DNA of 64,000 nucleotides, taken from the NCBI GenBank assembly GCA_039922875.1, contig JBDTDV010000023.1:1-64000 (forward strand). The letters are read 5' to 3'. Position 1 is the first letter of the stretch. The number at the start of each line of letters is the position of its first letter. The DNA comes from JBDTDV01 sp039922875. Its GTDB lineage: Bacteria; Actinomycetota; Actinomycetes; Actinomycetales; Microbacteriaceae. The notes under the pieces are model-generated. The model did no database searches and was not told the origin of the DNA. It saw only the letters and a program-made list of their open reading frames with translations. Both the position numbers and the translations under genes were made by a program. Below, one piece after another: positions 43,301-51,725 of the stretch.

Positions 43301-44005
43301 CGAAGCGCCACGAGGCGAAGTCCCGGAGGCCGCAGCCAACTCGTACAGCGGCGTCAACCGCTCTACGATCCGGTCCACCGTCTCGTCAAAGGCCCACATC
43401 GAGAGCTGGCTGACCACCGACGACACCTTGATCGAGACGTAGTCCACATCGTCGCGGGCCAGCAGGGCCTTGGTTCCGGCGAGCCGGCGTTGTGCCTCGG
43501 CGTCGCCGAGCACCGCCTCGCCGAGCAGATTGAGATTGAGCCGAACGTCATGCCGCTTCAGCTTCGCGATGGCCTTGCCCAGTCGCGCCGGCCGGGCGTC
43601 GATCACGAGGTGCCCGACCATTGACCGAAGTACCTTCCGAGCGATCGGCACGATCGGCCAGGGCAGAATCGGGGCCAGCGCGCCCCCGACCCGGATGGCC
43701 AATTTCATCGGTGCGGGCAGGAATGTCGGTGTCTGCCGTGCGAGTCCGGACAAGCTCCGCGCCGCCACGCGAAGGTCCTCCGGCCGTACCACCCGGTCGA
43801 CGAAACCGACGGTGAAAGCCAGGCCGTTCTGGTCCTTGAGCAACCGGGCCAACAGCTCGGCGGAACGGGATTGCTTATCCAACGCACCGCGCTGTGCCCA
43901 GGCGGTAGCCTGCGCGATCGCGTCCTGTTCCAGGTCGGTGGGGAGAACGGCAACGTCGCCGGAATCATTCTGCATAAGAAAACTGTACGACTTTTTTCCG
44001 GCCAA
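40322..44005 (-). CDS. putA: Bifunctional proline dehydrogenase / L-glutamate-gamma-semialdehyde dehydrogenase PutA
   Basis: A 1227-aa enzyme that oxidises proline to glutamate in two channelled steps. The FAD-dependent proline dehydrogenase domain (about residues 80-490) shows VDYVSIKVSSV, INLDMEEYRDLDLT, RLGVAGHNLFDIAFA and VEFEMLLGMAEGQ. The NAD-dependent P5C dehydrogenase domain (about 530-970) shows VTPPWNFPVAIP, the AETSGKNAMIV motif and the catalytic Cys near residue 783 in HAGQKCSAASL. A linker of nine STQQA/STEQA repeats (about 977-1021) leads to a C-terminal domain of about 200 aa resembling the ALDH-like tail of long PutA proteins. The ribbon-helix-helix domain of trifunctional PutA is absent; a TetR gene is 18 bp upstream. 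Confidence 0.95.
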   Translation of the reverse strand: MAGKKSYSFLMQNDSGDVAVLPTDLEQDAIAQATAWAQRGALDKQSRSAELLARLLKDQNGLAFTVGFVDRVVRPEDLRVAARSLSGLARQTPTFLPAPMKLAIRVGGALAPILPWPIVPIARKVLRSMVGHLVIDARPARLGKAIAKLKRHDVRLNLNLLGEAVLGDAEAQRRLAGTKALLARDDVDYVSIKVSSVVSQLSMWAFDETVDRIVERLTPLYELAAASGTSPRGASASSGAAVGSGPVAASRPRKFINLDMEEYRDLDLTIAVFEKLLDQPQLRELEAGIVLQAYLPDALRALRGLTEWATARVASGGAPIKVRVVKGANLAMEHVDAAVHGWPLATYAAKQDTDTNYKRLLNWAMTKEHTAAVRLGVAGHNLFDIAFAHLLATRRGVQRDVEFEMLLGMAEGQAAEVRKDVGGLLLYTPVVQPKEFDVAISYLVRRLEENASQENFMSAVFEIAHDSAFMSRERDRFLAAANAMTDDVPESNRQQSRLRSPQSDPAPVRGFANASDTDPALSQNRLWGRAALEAATSTALGRELIADAAIEDAAALEDAIARAAASADGWAARGGAGRGAILARAAEELEAARGDLITVMAAETGKTIAEGDPEVTEAVDFARYYGSRAAELDAIPGTRFTPSRLTVVTPPWNFPVAIPAGSTLAALAAGSPVILKPAKLAQRSGAVMAAALWRAGVPRDVLQLVDLKQRDLGQKLISDLRVERVILTGGYETAQMFRSWRPDLPLLAETSGKNAMIVTPSADIDLAVADLVKSAFGHAGQKCSAASLVILVGSVGRSQRFERQLLDSVRSLRVGYPTDPSTQMGPIIEPANGKLKDALTTLGPGERWLLQPRALDDTGRLWSPGIRTGVQEGSYFHLTEFFGPVLGVMHAATIEDAIRLQNASPYGLTAGLHSLDPDELRTWLAGVQAGNLYVNRGTTGAIVRRQPFGGWKRSSVGAGTKAGGPNYLIHLGSWQPSTQQASTQQASTQQASTERASTQQASTEQASTEQASTEQASTEQAAAVGVPAGSSGTTRLSAEIEHLLGAADLSAEEAARVRAAAEDDESQWQREFGATTDVSALGLERNLFRYRPIEVTIRLSEGAPRAELVRIVAAGIRAGAPIQISTATEPPSPLLAALHSVATAVVVESDADWCTRARSTTASRIRLIGGDAAALSRALDGSPDIAVYGDPVTSAGRIELLPFLREQAISITAHRFGNPDDWSAAVI
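40943..41077. repeat. 15-bp tandem repeat, nine copies, inside putA
   Basis: Nine copies of a 15-bp unit of the form GGCCTGTTCGGTGCT run in phase with the reading frame and encode the pentapeptides STQQA, STERA and STEQA. Copies differ at two or three positions. Because the unit is a multiple of three, gain or loss changes only linker length between the P5C dehydrogenase domain and the C-terminal domain. Confidence 0.9.
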
Positions 44006-44022
44006 TACTTGCCAACTGGCAA

Positions 44023-44643
44023 TTATTCTCTACCGATGGCATCCAAATCGTCGATATCCACCGTGAGCAGGCCGTTCATGGCCTGCCGGATCACGGCGGG
44101 GACGTCCACGGCATCGCGATCGTAGAGCCATTGCAGCTGCAGGCCGTCGACCAGGGCGAGCAGGATTCGCGCCGCTACCTGTGGGGTGATCCCCGGGCGC
44201 AGCACCCCGCGTTCGTCCAGCACGGTCAGATAACGCGCGGTAGCGGCGACGATGTTTGCATAGAAGCCTGCGTAGTAATCATGCCCGGGGTGGTCGAGGG
44301 CGGTTGCCTCCGCGGCAGCGGTGCTGAATAGCTCGATGTGACCTGGCGCGCTTGCGTTGTACTCGGCCAGGGAGACCAGCTCCCGCACCGCCATTCCCGC
44401 CGGGTCATCGAAGTGTTTGGCCAGCCGTTGGTCCCGGCGATGCAGCACCTGCATGAGCAGTTCTTGCTTGGTCGGGAAGTAATGCATCAACGATTGGTGC
44501 GATACGCCGCACTTTCGCGCGATTTCGCGTAGCGACGCGCCCTGGAAGCCGACCTGGCTGAACAGGGCCAGGGCGGCATCCAGAATCGCTTCACGCTTGA
44601 GGACGCCCTTAGCGTAGCGGCCGCGGGTATCTGGTTGTCTCAC
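44023..44643 (-). CDS. TetR family transcriptional regulator
   Basis: About 206 aa, starting at the GTG at 44643 preceded by GGAGG; an ATG at 44664 lies within a hairpin. The N-terminal TetR DNA-binding domain (about 15-62) reads REAILDAALALFSQVGFQGASLREIARKCGVSHQSLMHYFPTKQELL in sections, a textbook TetR HTH. The C-terminal ligand domain is of unknown specificity. It is immediately upstream of putA (18 bp) on the same strand, so it likely controls putA, which itself lacks a DNA-binding domain; the signal may be proline or another metabolite. This is an inference from position. Confidence 0.88.
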   Translation of the reverse strand: MRQPDTRGRYAKGVLKREAILDAALALFSQVGFQGASLREIARKCGVSHQSLMHYFPTKQELLMQVLHRRDQRLAKHFDDPAGMAVRELVSLAEYNASAPGHIELFSTAAAEATALDHPGHDYYAGFYANIVAATARYLTVLDERGVLRPGITPQVAARILLALVDGLQLQWLYDRDAVDVPAVIRQAMNGLLTVDIDDLDAIGRE

Positions 44644-44663
44644 CTGGGCCTCCGGGCGTCGCA

Positions 44664-44705
44664 ATGGTGCCCCGTCTGCCCGGAAGGGGCTGGACGGGGC
44701 ACCAT
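44664..44705. terminator. Hairpin terminator candidate after trxA
   Basis: A perfect 13-bp stem (ATGGTGCCCCGTC at 44664-44676 and GACGGGGCACCAT at 44693-44705) with a 16-base loop lies between the trxA stop and the TetR start on the minus strand. No T run follows, as is common for GC-rich actinobacterial terminators. Confidence 0.6.
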
Positions 44706-44742
44706 CGTCGACCGCAACGGGACCTCTCGTTGAGAGGGTGGC

Positions 44743-45069
44743 CTAGGCCAGGTACGCGGCCAGGTCGGCCTCGAGGGCAGGCTTCGGCTTGGCGCCGATG
44801 ACGGTCTTGACGACCTGTCCGCCCTGGTACACCTTCATCGCCGGGATCGAGGTGATCTGGTACTTGGCGGCGGTCTGCGGGTTCTCGTCCACGTTCAGCT
44901 TGACGATCTCGATCTTGTCGGAGTGCTCCTGGGCGATTTGATCCAGGATCGGCCCGACCGCGCGACACGGCCCGCACCATGCGGCCCAGAAGTCAACCAG
45001 GATCGTCTTCTCAGACTTGAGGACATCCGCCTCGAAGGTGGCGTCGGTTACGGCACGTGCAGCTGACAT
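44743..45069 (-). CDS. trxA: Thioredoxin
   Basis: A 108-aa thioredoxin that reduces protein disulphides. The start at 45069 is preceded by AAGGAG; a longer frame would overlap trxB. The active site WCGPC places Cys32 and Cys35, and the cis-Pro is Pro76 in TSIPAMKVY. The fold is complete and cytosolic. It lies 10 bp after trxB and ends before a strong hairpin; the reductase that recycles it is the adjacent gene. Confidence 0.96.
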   Translation of the reverse strand: MSAARAVTDATFEADVLKSEKTILVDFWAAWCGPCRAVGPILDQIAQEHSDKIEIVKLNVDENPQTAAKYQITSIPAMKVYQGGQVVKTVIGAKPKPALEADLAAYLA

Positions 45070-45079
45070 TTGTTTCTCC

Positions 45080-46051
45080 TTAGGCAATTGTTGTGAGTTC
45101 GCGCTCGCTGGCATCGGCCAGCAGGCTCTTGGGGAGGTTCGCCAGGTAGTGCTCCGCGTCCAGCGCGGCCACGGTTCCGGATGCTGCAGCGGTGACCGCC
45201 TGGCGGTAGGTCGGGTCGATCACGTCACCGGCGGCGAAGACCCCGGGTACGGCGGTCTTCGAGGTACGGCCGGCCACCGCGATGGTGCCTTCGGGCGTGA
45301 GGTCGAGCTGTCCGTGCACGAGATGGACCCTGGGGTCGTTCCCGATCGCGATGAACAGACCCTGTACCGGGAGGGCGCGTTCGGCCCCGGTAACGGTGTC
45401 GCGCAGTCGGACACCGGTCACGGCGTCCGCACCGTCGACGCCGATGACTTCACTGTTCCAGACGAATTCGATCTTCTCGTTGCTGAAGGCGCGTTCCTGC
45501 ATGATCTTGGATGCGCGCAGGGTGTCCTTGCGATGGATGACATACACCTTGGTGGCGAAACGGGTCAGGAAGGTGGCCTCCTCCATGGCCGAGTCGCCGC
45601 CGCCGACGACCGCGATCGTCTTCTCCTTGAAGAAGAAGCCGTCACAGGTGGCGCACCAGGAGACGCCGTGGCCGGAGAGCCGTTCCTCGTCGGGCAGGCC
45701 GAGCTTGCGGTAGGCGGACCCGGTCGCGAAGATCACCGACAGTGCTTTGTGCGTGGCGCCGGAACCCAGGGTGACCGTCTTCACGTCGCCGGTCAGCTCG
45801 ACACTGGTGACGTCGTCGAGCACCAGCTCGGTACCGAACCGTTCGGCCTGGGTCTGGAGCTGCATCATCAACTCCGGGCCTTGGATGCCTTCGGGGAAGC
45901 CGGGGAAGTTCTCCACGTCGGTGGTGTTCATCAGCTCGCCGCCCGCCTCGACGGAACTGGCGATCAGCAGCGGCTTGAGGTTCGCCCGTGCCGCATAGAT
46001 CGCCGCCGTATAGCCAGCCGGGCCTGACCCGATAATGATGATCTGCCGCAC
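45080..46051 (-). CDS. trxB: Thioredoxin reductase (NADPH)
   Basis: A 323-aa flavoprotein. The GTG at 46051 follows TAGGGAG at ideal spacing and yields MRQIIIIGSGPAGYTAAIYAARA; an ATG eight codons upstream is possible but lacks a site. The FAD motif GSGPAG is at about 8-13, the redox-active CATC is Cys133-Cys136 in VSWCATCDGFFF, the NADPH motif is VVGGGDSAMEEA and the FAD-binding C-terminus is GVFAAGDVID. It reduces thioredoxin, encoded 10 bp downstream. Confidence 0.96.
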   Translation of the reverse strand: MRQIIIIGSGPAGYTAAIYAARANLKPLLIASSVEAGGELMNTTDVENFPGFPEGIQGPELMMQLQTQAERFGTELVLDDVTSVELTGDVKTVTLGSGATHKALSVIFATGSAYRKLGLPDEERLSGHGVSWCATCDGFFFKEKTIAVVGGGDSAMEEATFLTRFATKVYVIHRKDTLRASKIMQERAFSNEKIEFVWNSEVIGVDGADAVTGVRLRDTVTGAERALPVQGLFIAIGNDPRVHLVHGQLDLTPEGTIAVAGRTSKTAVPGVFAAGDVIDPTYRQAVTAAASGTVAALDAEHYLANLPKSLLADASERELTTIA

Positions 46052-46151
46052 GCGATACTCCCTACAAGCGTTCATTTATCAGTGTGTACCCGCCATCCCT
46101 GGCGCGCTGATTGGGTACAACACATCCTAATTGGATGGTATTCCGCACCAT

Positions 46152-47762
46152 TCAGCGTTGGCGCAGCCGGCTCAGCAGCGGAGTAACGGCCTCGGCGAGT
46201 TCCGGGGAGCGCAGCAGGCGTAACAGTGCGAGGTAGAGGACCGCCATGACCAGACCGATGATCGCCATGCTCGCGGTGGCGCCGAGGAAGCCGCCGACGG
46301 CGAAGCCGCCCGGGTGCCCGCCGCCGAGCAGGAGGAGGAGCACGATCCCGGCGATCAGGGCCGGTATCCCCGCGGCGAGGTAGCGCAGCACGCTGATGCC
46401 GACCCGGCGCAGGTCGAGCTCCCCGATCTTTCGGCGCAGCAGCACGGTGGCCAGAACGAACTGCGCGGTCGTGGCGATCGTCATCGCCGCGGCGATGCCC
46501 AGCGCGATCAGCGGGCTGGGCAGCGCCAGGCAGGCCAGGGTCATCGCGCTGAAGAACACCGCCTGGAACAGCGTGAAATAGAACGGTGTCTTGGTATTGC
46601 CCAGCGCATAGAAGGCGCGTTGCACCAGAAAGAGCAGGCTGAACGGCAACAGCCCGATCAGATACGCGATGATCACGTTTCCCATCGACTGCACCTGGGT
46701 CCAGTCGCTGACAAAGAGCCGGGAGAACGGGTAGGCGACCACCAGCAGTACCGCGCCGGCGAGCACGATCAGCAGCGAGACGCTGCGCATCGCGGCGGAA
46801 AGGTCGTTTTTCAGTTCCTGGATGCGACCGGTGGAGCCGTACTCGCTCATCCGGGTGAAATAGACGGTCGCGATGGAGACCGTCACGATGGAGTGCGGCA
46901 GCATGAAGATCAGCCAGGCCTTGGCCAGCACCGCCACCGAGGCATCCAAACCGGTCGCCCGGGATGCCACGTTGGTATCGACCAGCCCGGCCAGTTGGGT
47001 CACGATCAGCATGCCGAAGGTCCAGCTGGCCATCCGGCCGGCATCGCGTAGGCCGACTCCACGCCAGTGGAAGTCGGGGCGGTAGTGCAGCCCGACGCGG
47101 CGCCAGAACAGGAACAGGATCAGCGCCTGCACCGCCACACCGGCGGTGGCGGTGCCGCCGAGCGTGCTGATCATCTGCTGGGTCCAGTCGCCGACCGCGC
47201 GATGACCGTCGTTGTCCGCGCCGAACAGGGCGATGAAAACGATGTATCCGGCTATCGCGACGATGTTGTTCACCACCGGGGCCCAGGTGAACGGACCGAA
47301 CGACTTACGGGCATTCAAGATCTCGCCGAGCACGGTGTAGAGGCCGTAGAAGAAGATCTGCGGCAAGCACCAATACGCGAACGCCGTGGCCAGGGCCAGC
47401 TGGTCGCTGCTCCATTGCGAGGCGGAGATCCGCACCAGGACCGGGGCCAGGATCGTGGCCAACAGTGTGGTCGCGGCCAGGATCATGATCGCCAGCGTGA
47501 GCAGCTTGTTGATGTAACCGCGCCCACCATCGGCGTGCACGCTGGCGCGGACGATCTGCGGCACCAGCACCGCGTTGAGCACACCGCCGGCGACGATCAC
47601 GTAGATGTTGTTGGGCAGTTGGTTCGCCACGGCGAAGGTGTTCGCGCCGACACCGACCAGCCCGATCGCCTGAGCGAGCACGAAGAGGTTGACGAACCCC
47701 AACACCCGGGAGACCAGGGTGCCGGAGGCCAGCGCCATACTGGCCCTGCCGATGCTAGCCAC
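46152..47762 (-). CDS. murJ: Lipid II flippase MurJ (MviN)
   Basis: A 536-aa MOP-superfamily flippase with about 14-15 helices, moving lipid II across the membrane. The GTG at 47762 overlaps the stop of the DUF6049 gene by eight bases and gives the family start SIGRASMALASGTLVSRVLGFVNLFVLAQAIG; GAGGAAC precedes it. ANTFAVANQLPNNIYVIVAGGVLNAVLVPQIVR is the MviN signature. In mycobacteria MurJ has a C-terminal pseudokinase recognised by FhaA; here the C-terminus stops at SRLRQR, so that module is absent. Confidence 0.95.
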   Translation of the reverse strand: MASIGRASMALASGTLVSRVLGFVNLFVLAQAIGLVGVGANTFAVANQLPNNIYVIVAGGVLNAVLVPQIVRASVHADGGRGYINKLLTLAIMILAATTLLATILAPVLVRISASQWSSDQLALATAFAYWCLPQIFFYGLYTVLGEILNARKSFGPFTWAPVVNNIVAIAGYIVFIALFGADNDGHRAVGDWTQQMISTLGGTATAGVAVQALILFLFWRRVGLHYRPDFHWRGVGLRDAGRMASWTFGMLIVTQLAGLVDTNVASRATGLDASVAVLAKAWLIFMLPHSIVTVSIATVYFTRMSEYGSTGRIQELKNDLSAAMRSVSLLIVLAGAVLLVVAYPFSRLFVSDWTQVQSMGNVIIAYLIGLLPFSLLFLVQRAFYALGNTKTPFYFTLFQAVFFSAMTLACLALPSPLIALGIAAAMTIATTAQFVLATVLLRRKIGELDLRRVGISVLRYLAAGIPALIAGIVLLLLLGGGHPGGFAVGGFLGATASMAIIGLVMAVLYLALLRLLRSPELAEAVTPLLSRLRQR

Positions 47763-50112
47763 GAGGTTCCTCGTCTGTCGTGGTGGTCTCGGGCTGTTTG
47801 TCGGCCGGCCGCTTCTGGTCCGGTCCCTCCTCGACCGGCTGAGCCGAGGCATCCCTCGACTTGCGCCGGCGCAACACGCTGCGGACGATGCCGAATCCAA
47901 AGAACAGCACGATCAGGATGCCGATGAGCAGCGCGGCCAGACCCTCCCAATCCGCGCGCACATTGACCGGCACCGACGGTTGTGCGCCGATCGGCACTCC
48001 GGTCGGGCTCATCAGTTCCAGATGCAGGATCACCTTTCCGTTGCCGAGCCGCGCGTTGACCGGCACCAGCGCTGCCGCGCGGGAGTTCGCCTGTAACACC
48101 TTGGTCACGTCGTTACCGATCTCCAACCGCCCGTTCGACGGCCGGGCGTGCAGAATCACGGTGACCGGTTCGTCGAGTTCGTTGCTGATCGTGATCGGGA
48201 TGGATGCTGAGGTGCCGACCACGTTCACATCGGTCCGGGTGACGATTTGAATCGACGTTATCGTCTTCAGGCTGGCGTTCAGGCTATTGGTCACCGACGC
48301 GCTCCAGTCGTACGCCGGATCCAGCCATCCGGTACCGAGCAAGGTAAGGAGGCTGGCTCGTTGCTCTCCGATCATCACAGTGGGGTCAGCGGTGACCGTG
48401 GCGAACGCCGCCACCTCCCGCTCCCGATCCGTCAGGGAGCGCACGGACTGGATTCGGGCGGCACCCTCCGGCGAGTCTTTGACCTTGATCGTGCTCGATG
48501 CCGGGCTGGCCAAAGCCTGGCTGAAGTCGGCCGGAGCGACCCATGCCATGGTGTTCACCGCCGCCAGAGTCTGCGACAACCGAGCCTCGGTCGATGGCCA
48601 ACGGCGGTCCAGGGTGAGTAGGAGGTTGCTCACGGACGGTGCGGTCTGGCTCGATCCGCTCTGCTGCGCGACCAGCGCCAAGCGTGCCGCGACCTCGGCG
48701 ACAGCAGCACGCCAGGCCTGGTCGCTGGTCGCGGTGACCGCGGCGCGCAACGCGGCGGAGGCCCCCGCATCGGCAACGACGGCGTGTCCGCCGGTAACCG
48801 GGGCGATGATGCTTCGCGGACCGTCGGAGGCGGAGGCGGAGTCGGAGACGTTGCCGCTGGAGAGAACCGTGGTGTTCACTCCGCTGGCGGCGAAAACCGG
48901 GAAATCGGCCGCACGAACGGTGGCGTCGGCCGGCCAGGCCACGCCAGACAGCGTGTACGGCCAGGCCAGCAGTTGGTCCAGGGTGGGCAGCGGATTAGGC
49001 GTCGGGGTCGCGGTCGGAGTGGGCGTTGGCTGCGTGCTCCCCGGCCCCGGCCCCCGCGACGGCGACGCTGGCGGCGAGCCGGGGACCGGGGTGGGCGATG
49101 TCGGGCCCGGTGTGGCGGCATCCGTCTCACCGACGCCGTTGAGCGGTCCATGGAAGTTCGCCGGATCCAGCGCGAAGGCGAGTGAGGTCGGAGCCAGCAG
49201 GGTGGCCTGCCCGCTCTGGGCTTGCACCGCCGGATCGGCGTCGGCGTACGCCAGCGGGAAGGTTTCGTTGGGCAGGCGCGAAAGTTCGGCGAGCCAGGCG
49301 GTGGTCGATGCAGGCGCCGCGCTGCCAAGGGCCCGGATCGAGGCGATAATCATCGGGTCGATTCCGACCGCCACATTCGGAGCAGCTTCTACCCCGGCGA
49401 GTTGCCTGGCGAGGATGCCGCCCTGGGCGGTGAAAGTTGCCAGATCAGAGGCGCTGAGGATGCCGCGGGATCCGGTCGGAGCGGTCAGCGGCATCGCAAT
49501 GGATACATTCGTCTTGGGCAGCACCCCGCCGGGCGAAAAGACCAGGCTGCTGCGGGCCTGGGCGACGACGGCACCCCCGACACTGAGCCGGTCGGCCAGG
49601 CCACGTACCTGCCACGGGTCACCCGCGCTGAACCCCAACCCTGAGGCCGGAACCATGGCGGGGATCGTGACATTTTGTCCCGCGGGAAGTGCCTGGGTTG
49701 GGATCTCGGCCAGAGTCCGGGTTTCGATCTCCGCGCTGGCGGCAGGCGGTTGCAGCCAGGAGTTCAATTCATCTGTTCCGTGCAGGGCGGAGGAGGTGAT
49801 CACGATCGAGATCGTTCCCGCGCCGAGGGTGGCAGTCGTCGGGTTGCTGATCGTGGCCTCGAGCAGAAGATCGGTGCCAGGTTGCACAATGCCGTTGGTC
49901 GGCGTTGAAATGGACGTGGTCACCTCGGCCTTTGCCGTGGGCTGGGTTGCGGCTGGCTGGGCTGCTGTCGGCTGGGTTGCCGCCGCTGGCGCCGGGTTGG
50001 ACAGGCCTGCCGGTGCAGACACCGCGAGTGACGAGGCGAGCATCGCCGTCGCGGCGAGCACTCTAACCAGTCGTCCCCGGGTGGCGGCGGCTACGCGCAT
50101 GCCTCGACACAC
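47755..50112 (-). CDS. DUF6049 family secreted/membrane-anchored protein
   Basis: A 785-aa protein (781 if the ATG at 50100 is used). A signal sequence (about 12-35, RGRLVRVLAATAMLASSLAVSAPAG) is followed by an Ala/Thr/Pro/Gln spacer, a large extracytoplasmic domain and a central Pro/Thr/Ser stretch (about residues 320-370, PTPTPTATPTPNP). One helix near the C-terminus (about 730-752, LAALLIGILIVLFFGFGIV) leads to a basic, charged cytosolic tail. This topology and the place between cca and murJ define the actinobacterial DUF6049 family. A role in cell-wall export alongside MurJ is plausible but unproven. It overlaps murJ. Confidence 0.88.
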   Translation of the reverse strand: MCRGMRVAAATRGRLVRVLAATAMLASSLAVSAPAGLSNPAPAAATQPTAAQPAATQPTAKAEVTTSISTPTNGIVQPGTDLLLEATISNPTTATLGAGTISIVITSSALHGTDELNSWLQPPAASAEIETRTLAEIPTQALPAGQNVTIPAMVPASGLGFSAGDPWQVRGLADRLSVGGAVVAQARSSLVFSPGGVLPKTNVSIAMPLTAPTGSRGILSASDLATFTAQGGILARQLAGVEAAPNVAVGIDPMIIASIRALGSAAPASTTAWLAELSRLPNETFPLAYADADPAVQAQSGQATLLAPTSLAFALDPANFHGPLNGVGETDAATPGPTSPTPVPGSPPASPSRGPGPGSTQPTPTPTATPTPNPLPTLDQLLAWPYTLSGVAWPADATVRAADFPVFAASGVNTTVLSSGNVSDSASASDGPRSIIAPVTGGHAVVADAGASAALRAAVTATSDQAWRAAVAEVAARLALVAQQSGSSQTAPSVSNLLLTLDRRWPSTEARLSQTLAAVNTMAWVAPADFSQALASPASSTIKVKDSPEGAARIQSVRSLTDREREVAAFATVTADPTVMIGEQRASLLTLLGTGWLDPAYDWSASVTNSLNASLKTITSIQIVTRTDVNVVGTSASIPITISNELDEPVTVILHARPSNGRLEIGNDVTKVLQANSRAAALVPVNARLGNGKVILHLELMSPTGVPIGAQPSVPVNVRADWEGLAALLIGILIVLFFGFGIVRSVLRRRKSRDASAQPVEEGPDQKRPADKQPETTTTDEEPRG

Positions 50113-50203
50113 AGTATCGACTCGGCCACCATGTAGGCGATTCTAGACGGTGGCCCCTGGCGGTCCCGTGGTAATCCGGTTGGCAGGTTAAGCTGGGCGC
50201 ACT

Positions 50204-51631
50204 ATGCCAAGTTTCGCTGACGCCCTGGAGCGCCTTGGCGCGATCGCAGAATCACCGGTCGTCTCCACGCTGGCATCCGCCTTTGCGGCAGCCGGCTATG
50301 AGTTGGCTTTAGTGGGAGGACCGGTGCGGGACGCGATCCTAGGCCGCACGGCATCCGACCTTGACTTCACCTCAAATGCCACGCCGGATCAGATTCTTGC
50401 CGTGATCGCCCCGATCGCCTCGGCGCACTGGGACATCGGTCGCGCTTTCGGTACGATCGGGGCCCGGATAGGTGGTGAGACGGTCGAGATCACGACGTAC
50501 CGGTCCGACAGCTACGACGGTCTCAGCCGCAAGCCGGAGGTGGTCTTCGGCGACACTCTCGAGCAGGACCTGGTCAGGCGGGACTTCACCGTGAATGCAC
50601 TCGCGCTGCGGATCCCCGAGGTCATCCTGGTCGACCCATCCGGTGGGGTCGAGGACCTGATCGCAAACAAGCTGCGCACCCCGAGCTCACCGGAGATATC
50701 GTTCGGCGACGACCCGCTGCGGATGATGCGGGCCGCGAGGTTTGTGGCTCAGCTGGGTTTCACGCTCGGCGAGCCCGAGCGGTCGGCGATCGGCGAATTG
50801 GCCGGGCGGATCACCGGGATCAGCGCCGAGCGCGTGCGCGACGAGCTGTCGAAATTGCTCTGCAGCCCCCAGCCTCGGCCCGGGATCGAGCTGCTGGTTT
50901 CCAGCGGTCTGGCCGACCTGGTGCTGCCGGAAGTGCCGGCGCTGCGGTTGGAGACCGACGAACACTTTCACCACAAGGATGTCTATCAGCACAGCCTGAC
51001 GGTGCTTGACCAGGCAATCGGGTACGAGGCCAGCCGCCACCCCGATCAGCCGCCGGATCTCGTGCTGCGCCTGGCGGCATTGCTGCACGACATCGGCAAG
51101 CCGACCACGCGGCGGGTCGAGCCAGATGGCACGGTCAGCTTCTACCACCATGACGTGGTCGGCTCCAAGCTCGCGCGCAAACGGTTGAAGCTGTTGCGCT
51201 TTGACAACGAGACGGTGGAGGCGGTGTGCAAGCTGATCTCTCTGCACCTGCGGTTCTTCGGCTACACCGAGGGTGTCTGGACCGATTCCGCGGTGCGTCG
51301 CTACGTCCGCGACGCCGGAGACCAACTGGAGCGGCTGCACATCCTCACCCGCTCCGACGTCACCACGCGCAACCGGCGAAAGGCGGATCGGCTCAGCTTC
51401 GCGTACGACGACCTGGAACAGCGGATCGCCGAGCTCAGCGAGCAGGAGGAAATGGCCGCGGTGCGCCCGGATCTTACCGGAGACCAGATCATGACCATTC
51501 TGGGCATCCGTCCGGGCCCGGAGGTCGGCGAGGCGTACCGGTTCCTGCTGGAGCTGCGCCTGGACGAAGGCGCTCTCGGCGAGGCGGAGGCCACCCGTCG
51601 GCTGAGCACCTGGTGGGCCGAACGCCCCTGA
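50204..51631 (+). CDS. cca: CCA tRNA nucleotidyltransferase
   Basis: A 475-aa bacterial-type poly(A) polymerase/CCA-adding enzyme. The nucleotidyltransferase head shows LVGGPVRDAILG and the catalytic DLDFTSNA; RRDFTVNALALR and MMRAARFVAQLGF follow. A C-terminal HD domain carries HHKDVYQHSLTVLDQ and LLHDIGKP, as in actinobacterial PcnA-type enzymes. It completes tRNA 3' ends, which is required here since none of the three tRNA genes in the window encodes CCA. It is divergent from the DUF6049 gene; TTAAGCT about 10 bp upstream may be a -10 element. Confidence 0.94.
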   Translation: MPSFADALERLGAIAESPVVSTLASAFAAAGYELALVGGPVRDAILGRTASDLDFTSNATPDQILAVIAPIASAHWDIGRAFGTIGARIGGETVEITTYRSDSYDGLSRKPEVVFGDTLEQDLVRRDFTVNALALRIPEVILVDPSGGVEDLIANKLRTPSSPEISFGDDPLRMMRAARFVAQLGFTLGEPERSAIGELAGRITGISAERVRDELSKLLCSPQPRPGIELLVSSGLADLVLPEVPALRLETDEHFHHKDVYQHSLTVLDQAIGYEASRHPDQPPDLVLRLAALLHDIGKPTTRRVEPDGTVSFYHHDVVGSKLARKRLKLLRFDNETVEAVCKLISLHLRFFGYTEGVWTDSAVRRYVRDAGDQLERLHILTRSDVTTRNRRKADRLSFAYDDLEQRIAELSEQEEMAAVRPDLTGDQIMTILGIRPGPEVGEAYRFLLELRLDEGALGEAEATRRLSTWWAERP

Positions 51632-51640
51632 CGCCGCCCG

Positions 51641-51720
51641 GCTGGCCCCGATCCCGCCCGGCTGGCTCCGATCCCGCCCGGCTGGCCCCGGCCGCGCCCG
51701 GCTGGCCCCGATCCCGCCCA
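51641..51720. repeat. 20-bp tandem repeat, four copies
   Basis: Four contiguous copies of a unit like GCTGGCCCCGATCCCGCCCG run from 51641 to 51720, the third with several differences. The array starts nine bases after the cca stop codon and is non-coding. The 290-bp cca-rpsF gap consists of this array, a long hairpin and the rpsF leader. Confidence 0.85.
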
Positions 51721-51725
51721 TTTGT

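Noticed and set aside
40229..44705. Insertion sequence or transposon ends around putA
   Set aside because: No transposase gene, terminal inverted repeats or target-site duplication could be found by eye.
48287..50146. Long plus-strand frame of about 619 codons opposite the DUF6049 gene
   Set aside because: It is antisense to a gene with signal peptide, membrane anchor and family position; its Ser/Arg/Val-rich product matches nothing and reflects GC-rich codon bias.
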